From positions 1 through 6,349 of the forward strand of contig PWLT01000052.1 of assembly GCA_003558415.1 (NCBI GenBank): a stretch of DNA of 6,349 nt, read 5' to 3'. The translations under genes were made by a program, and so were the position numbers. The notes beneath the pieces are model-generated. The model was not told the origin of the DNA and ran no database searches. It saw only the letters and a list, made by a program, of their open reading frames with translations. Positions 6,026 through 6,349 of this stretch are shown here, piece after piece (the first letter of the stretch is position 1; every line of letters starts with the position of its first letter). The stretch comes from Hyphomicrobiales bacterium. Lineage in GTDB: Bacteria > Pseudomonadota > Alphaproteobacteria > Rhodobacterales > Rhodobacteraceae.

Positions 6026-6349
6026 TCAGGATGTGGGGAGGCCTCGTGGCAACTGCGCGAGCGTGCGGTGTATGCGATCGGCGAGCTGTGGCAGCGCATC
6101 GTGCGCGAGGCTGCGCGCCTCGATCTCTGTGCATGGCCGGCGGGGATGGCGGGCGGCGCTGCGTGCGTAGCGCGGATCGTAGTGATGCGCCATCAGTTCG
6201 GAGGCCAGTTCGGTGAAGCGGGCATCGGCGGCCAGATCCTGCCAGTGCGCGATGCGCCGGGCGGGCTGGAACGGGCGCAGTTTGTCGATCACCGCTGCCA
6301 ACGCCTCGGCATCGGCGCTCAGGTCGGCATAGGCCCGGGCGAGATAGGC
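6026..6349 (-). CDS. mnmH: tRNA 2-selenouridine synthase MnmH (SelU), C-terminal part only
   Basis: An open minus-strand frame enters from the right edge and stops at TGA 6028-6026, giving 107 residues; the start lies beyond the window. MnmH replaces the sulfur of 2-thiouridine at the wobble position of certain tRNAs with selenium from selenophosphate, via a geranylated intermediate. The family's N-terminal rhodanese domain with its catalytic Cys, and the P-loop, are not in view. What is seen is a helical C-terminal segment with KLRPF, AHWQDLAA and ELMAHHYDPRYARS. The HYDP.Y..S stretch, at about residues 55-64 of the visible part, is what I associate with MnmH ends. The identity rests on that and on convergence with selD, whose product is the substrate; genes for the two are commonly neighbours. 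No catalytic residue is visible, so a different helical protein cannot be excluded. Confidence 0.7.
   Translation of the reverse strand, partial: AYLARAYADLSADAEALAAVIDKLRPFQPARRIAHWQDLAADARFTELASELMAHHYDPRYARSAARHPRRPCTEIEARSLAHDALPQLADRIHRTLAQLPRGLPTS

Noticed and set aside
1..6349. CRISPR arrays, tandem repeats, phage genes
   Set aside because: I saw no regularly spaced direct repeats and no phage structural or integrase genes on either strand.

Overview
The window looks like chromosomal DNA of a high-GC alphaproteobacterium, most likely of the Rhodobacteraceae/Roseobacter type. The grounds are: strong G/C at third codon positions; the form of the tRNA-Met; a SelD with an N-terminal FAD/NAD(P)-binding oxidoreductase domain, an arrangement I know from this group among others; and a short spacer motif (5985-6010) that I recall as recurrent in Rhodobacteraceae spacers. 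None of this was checked by a search.

Layout. On the minus strand, 1-377 is the 5' part of a secreted polysaccharide deacetylase whose 3' end lies outside the window. Positions 378-834 hold no intact gene but contain the decayed 3' tail of an IS21-family istB gene (about 473-653), with a frameshift. Next is a minus-strand tRNA-Met(CAT) (835-911) with a well-formed sigma-70 promoter (924-952). On the plus strand, 1069-3582 encodes a CPA1/NhaP-type cation:proton antiporter with a long cytosolic tail ending in a cyclic-nucleotide-binding-like domain. A 153-nt GC-rich spacer leads to 3736-5952, a fused oxidoreductase-SelD (selenide, water dikinase). Convergent to it, at 6026-6349 on the minus strand, is the C-terminal end of a protein I read as MnmH/SelU, the tRNA 2-selenouridine synthase. 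The 73-nt spacer between the two carries two hairpins.

How the genes work together. The right-hand third is a selenium module. SelD makes selenophosphate, MnmH uses selenophosphate to convert 2-thiouridine to 2-selenouridine at tRNA position 34, and the oxidoreductase half of the fusion plausibly prepares or guards the reduced selenium species. No selA, selB or selC is visible here, so use for selenocysteine cannot be judged. The antiporter (cytoplasmic pH/Na+ homeostasis) and the deacetylase (envelope or exopolysaccharide) look unrelated to this module. The parts most worth a second look are the antiporter with its CNB-like tail, the SelD fusion, the foldable leader before selD, and two dyads before the antiporter start.
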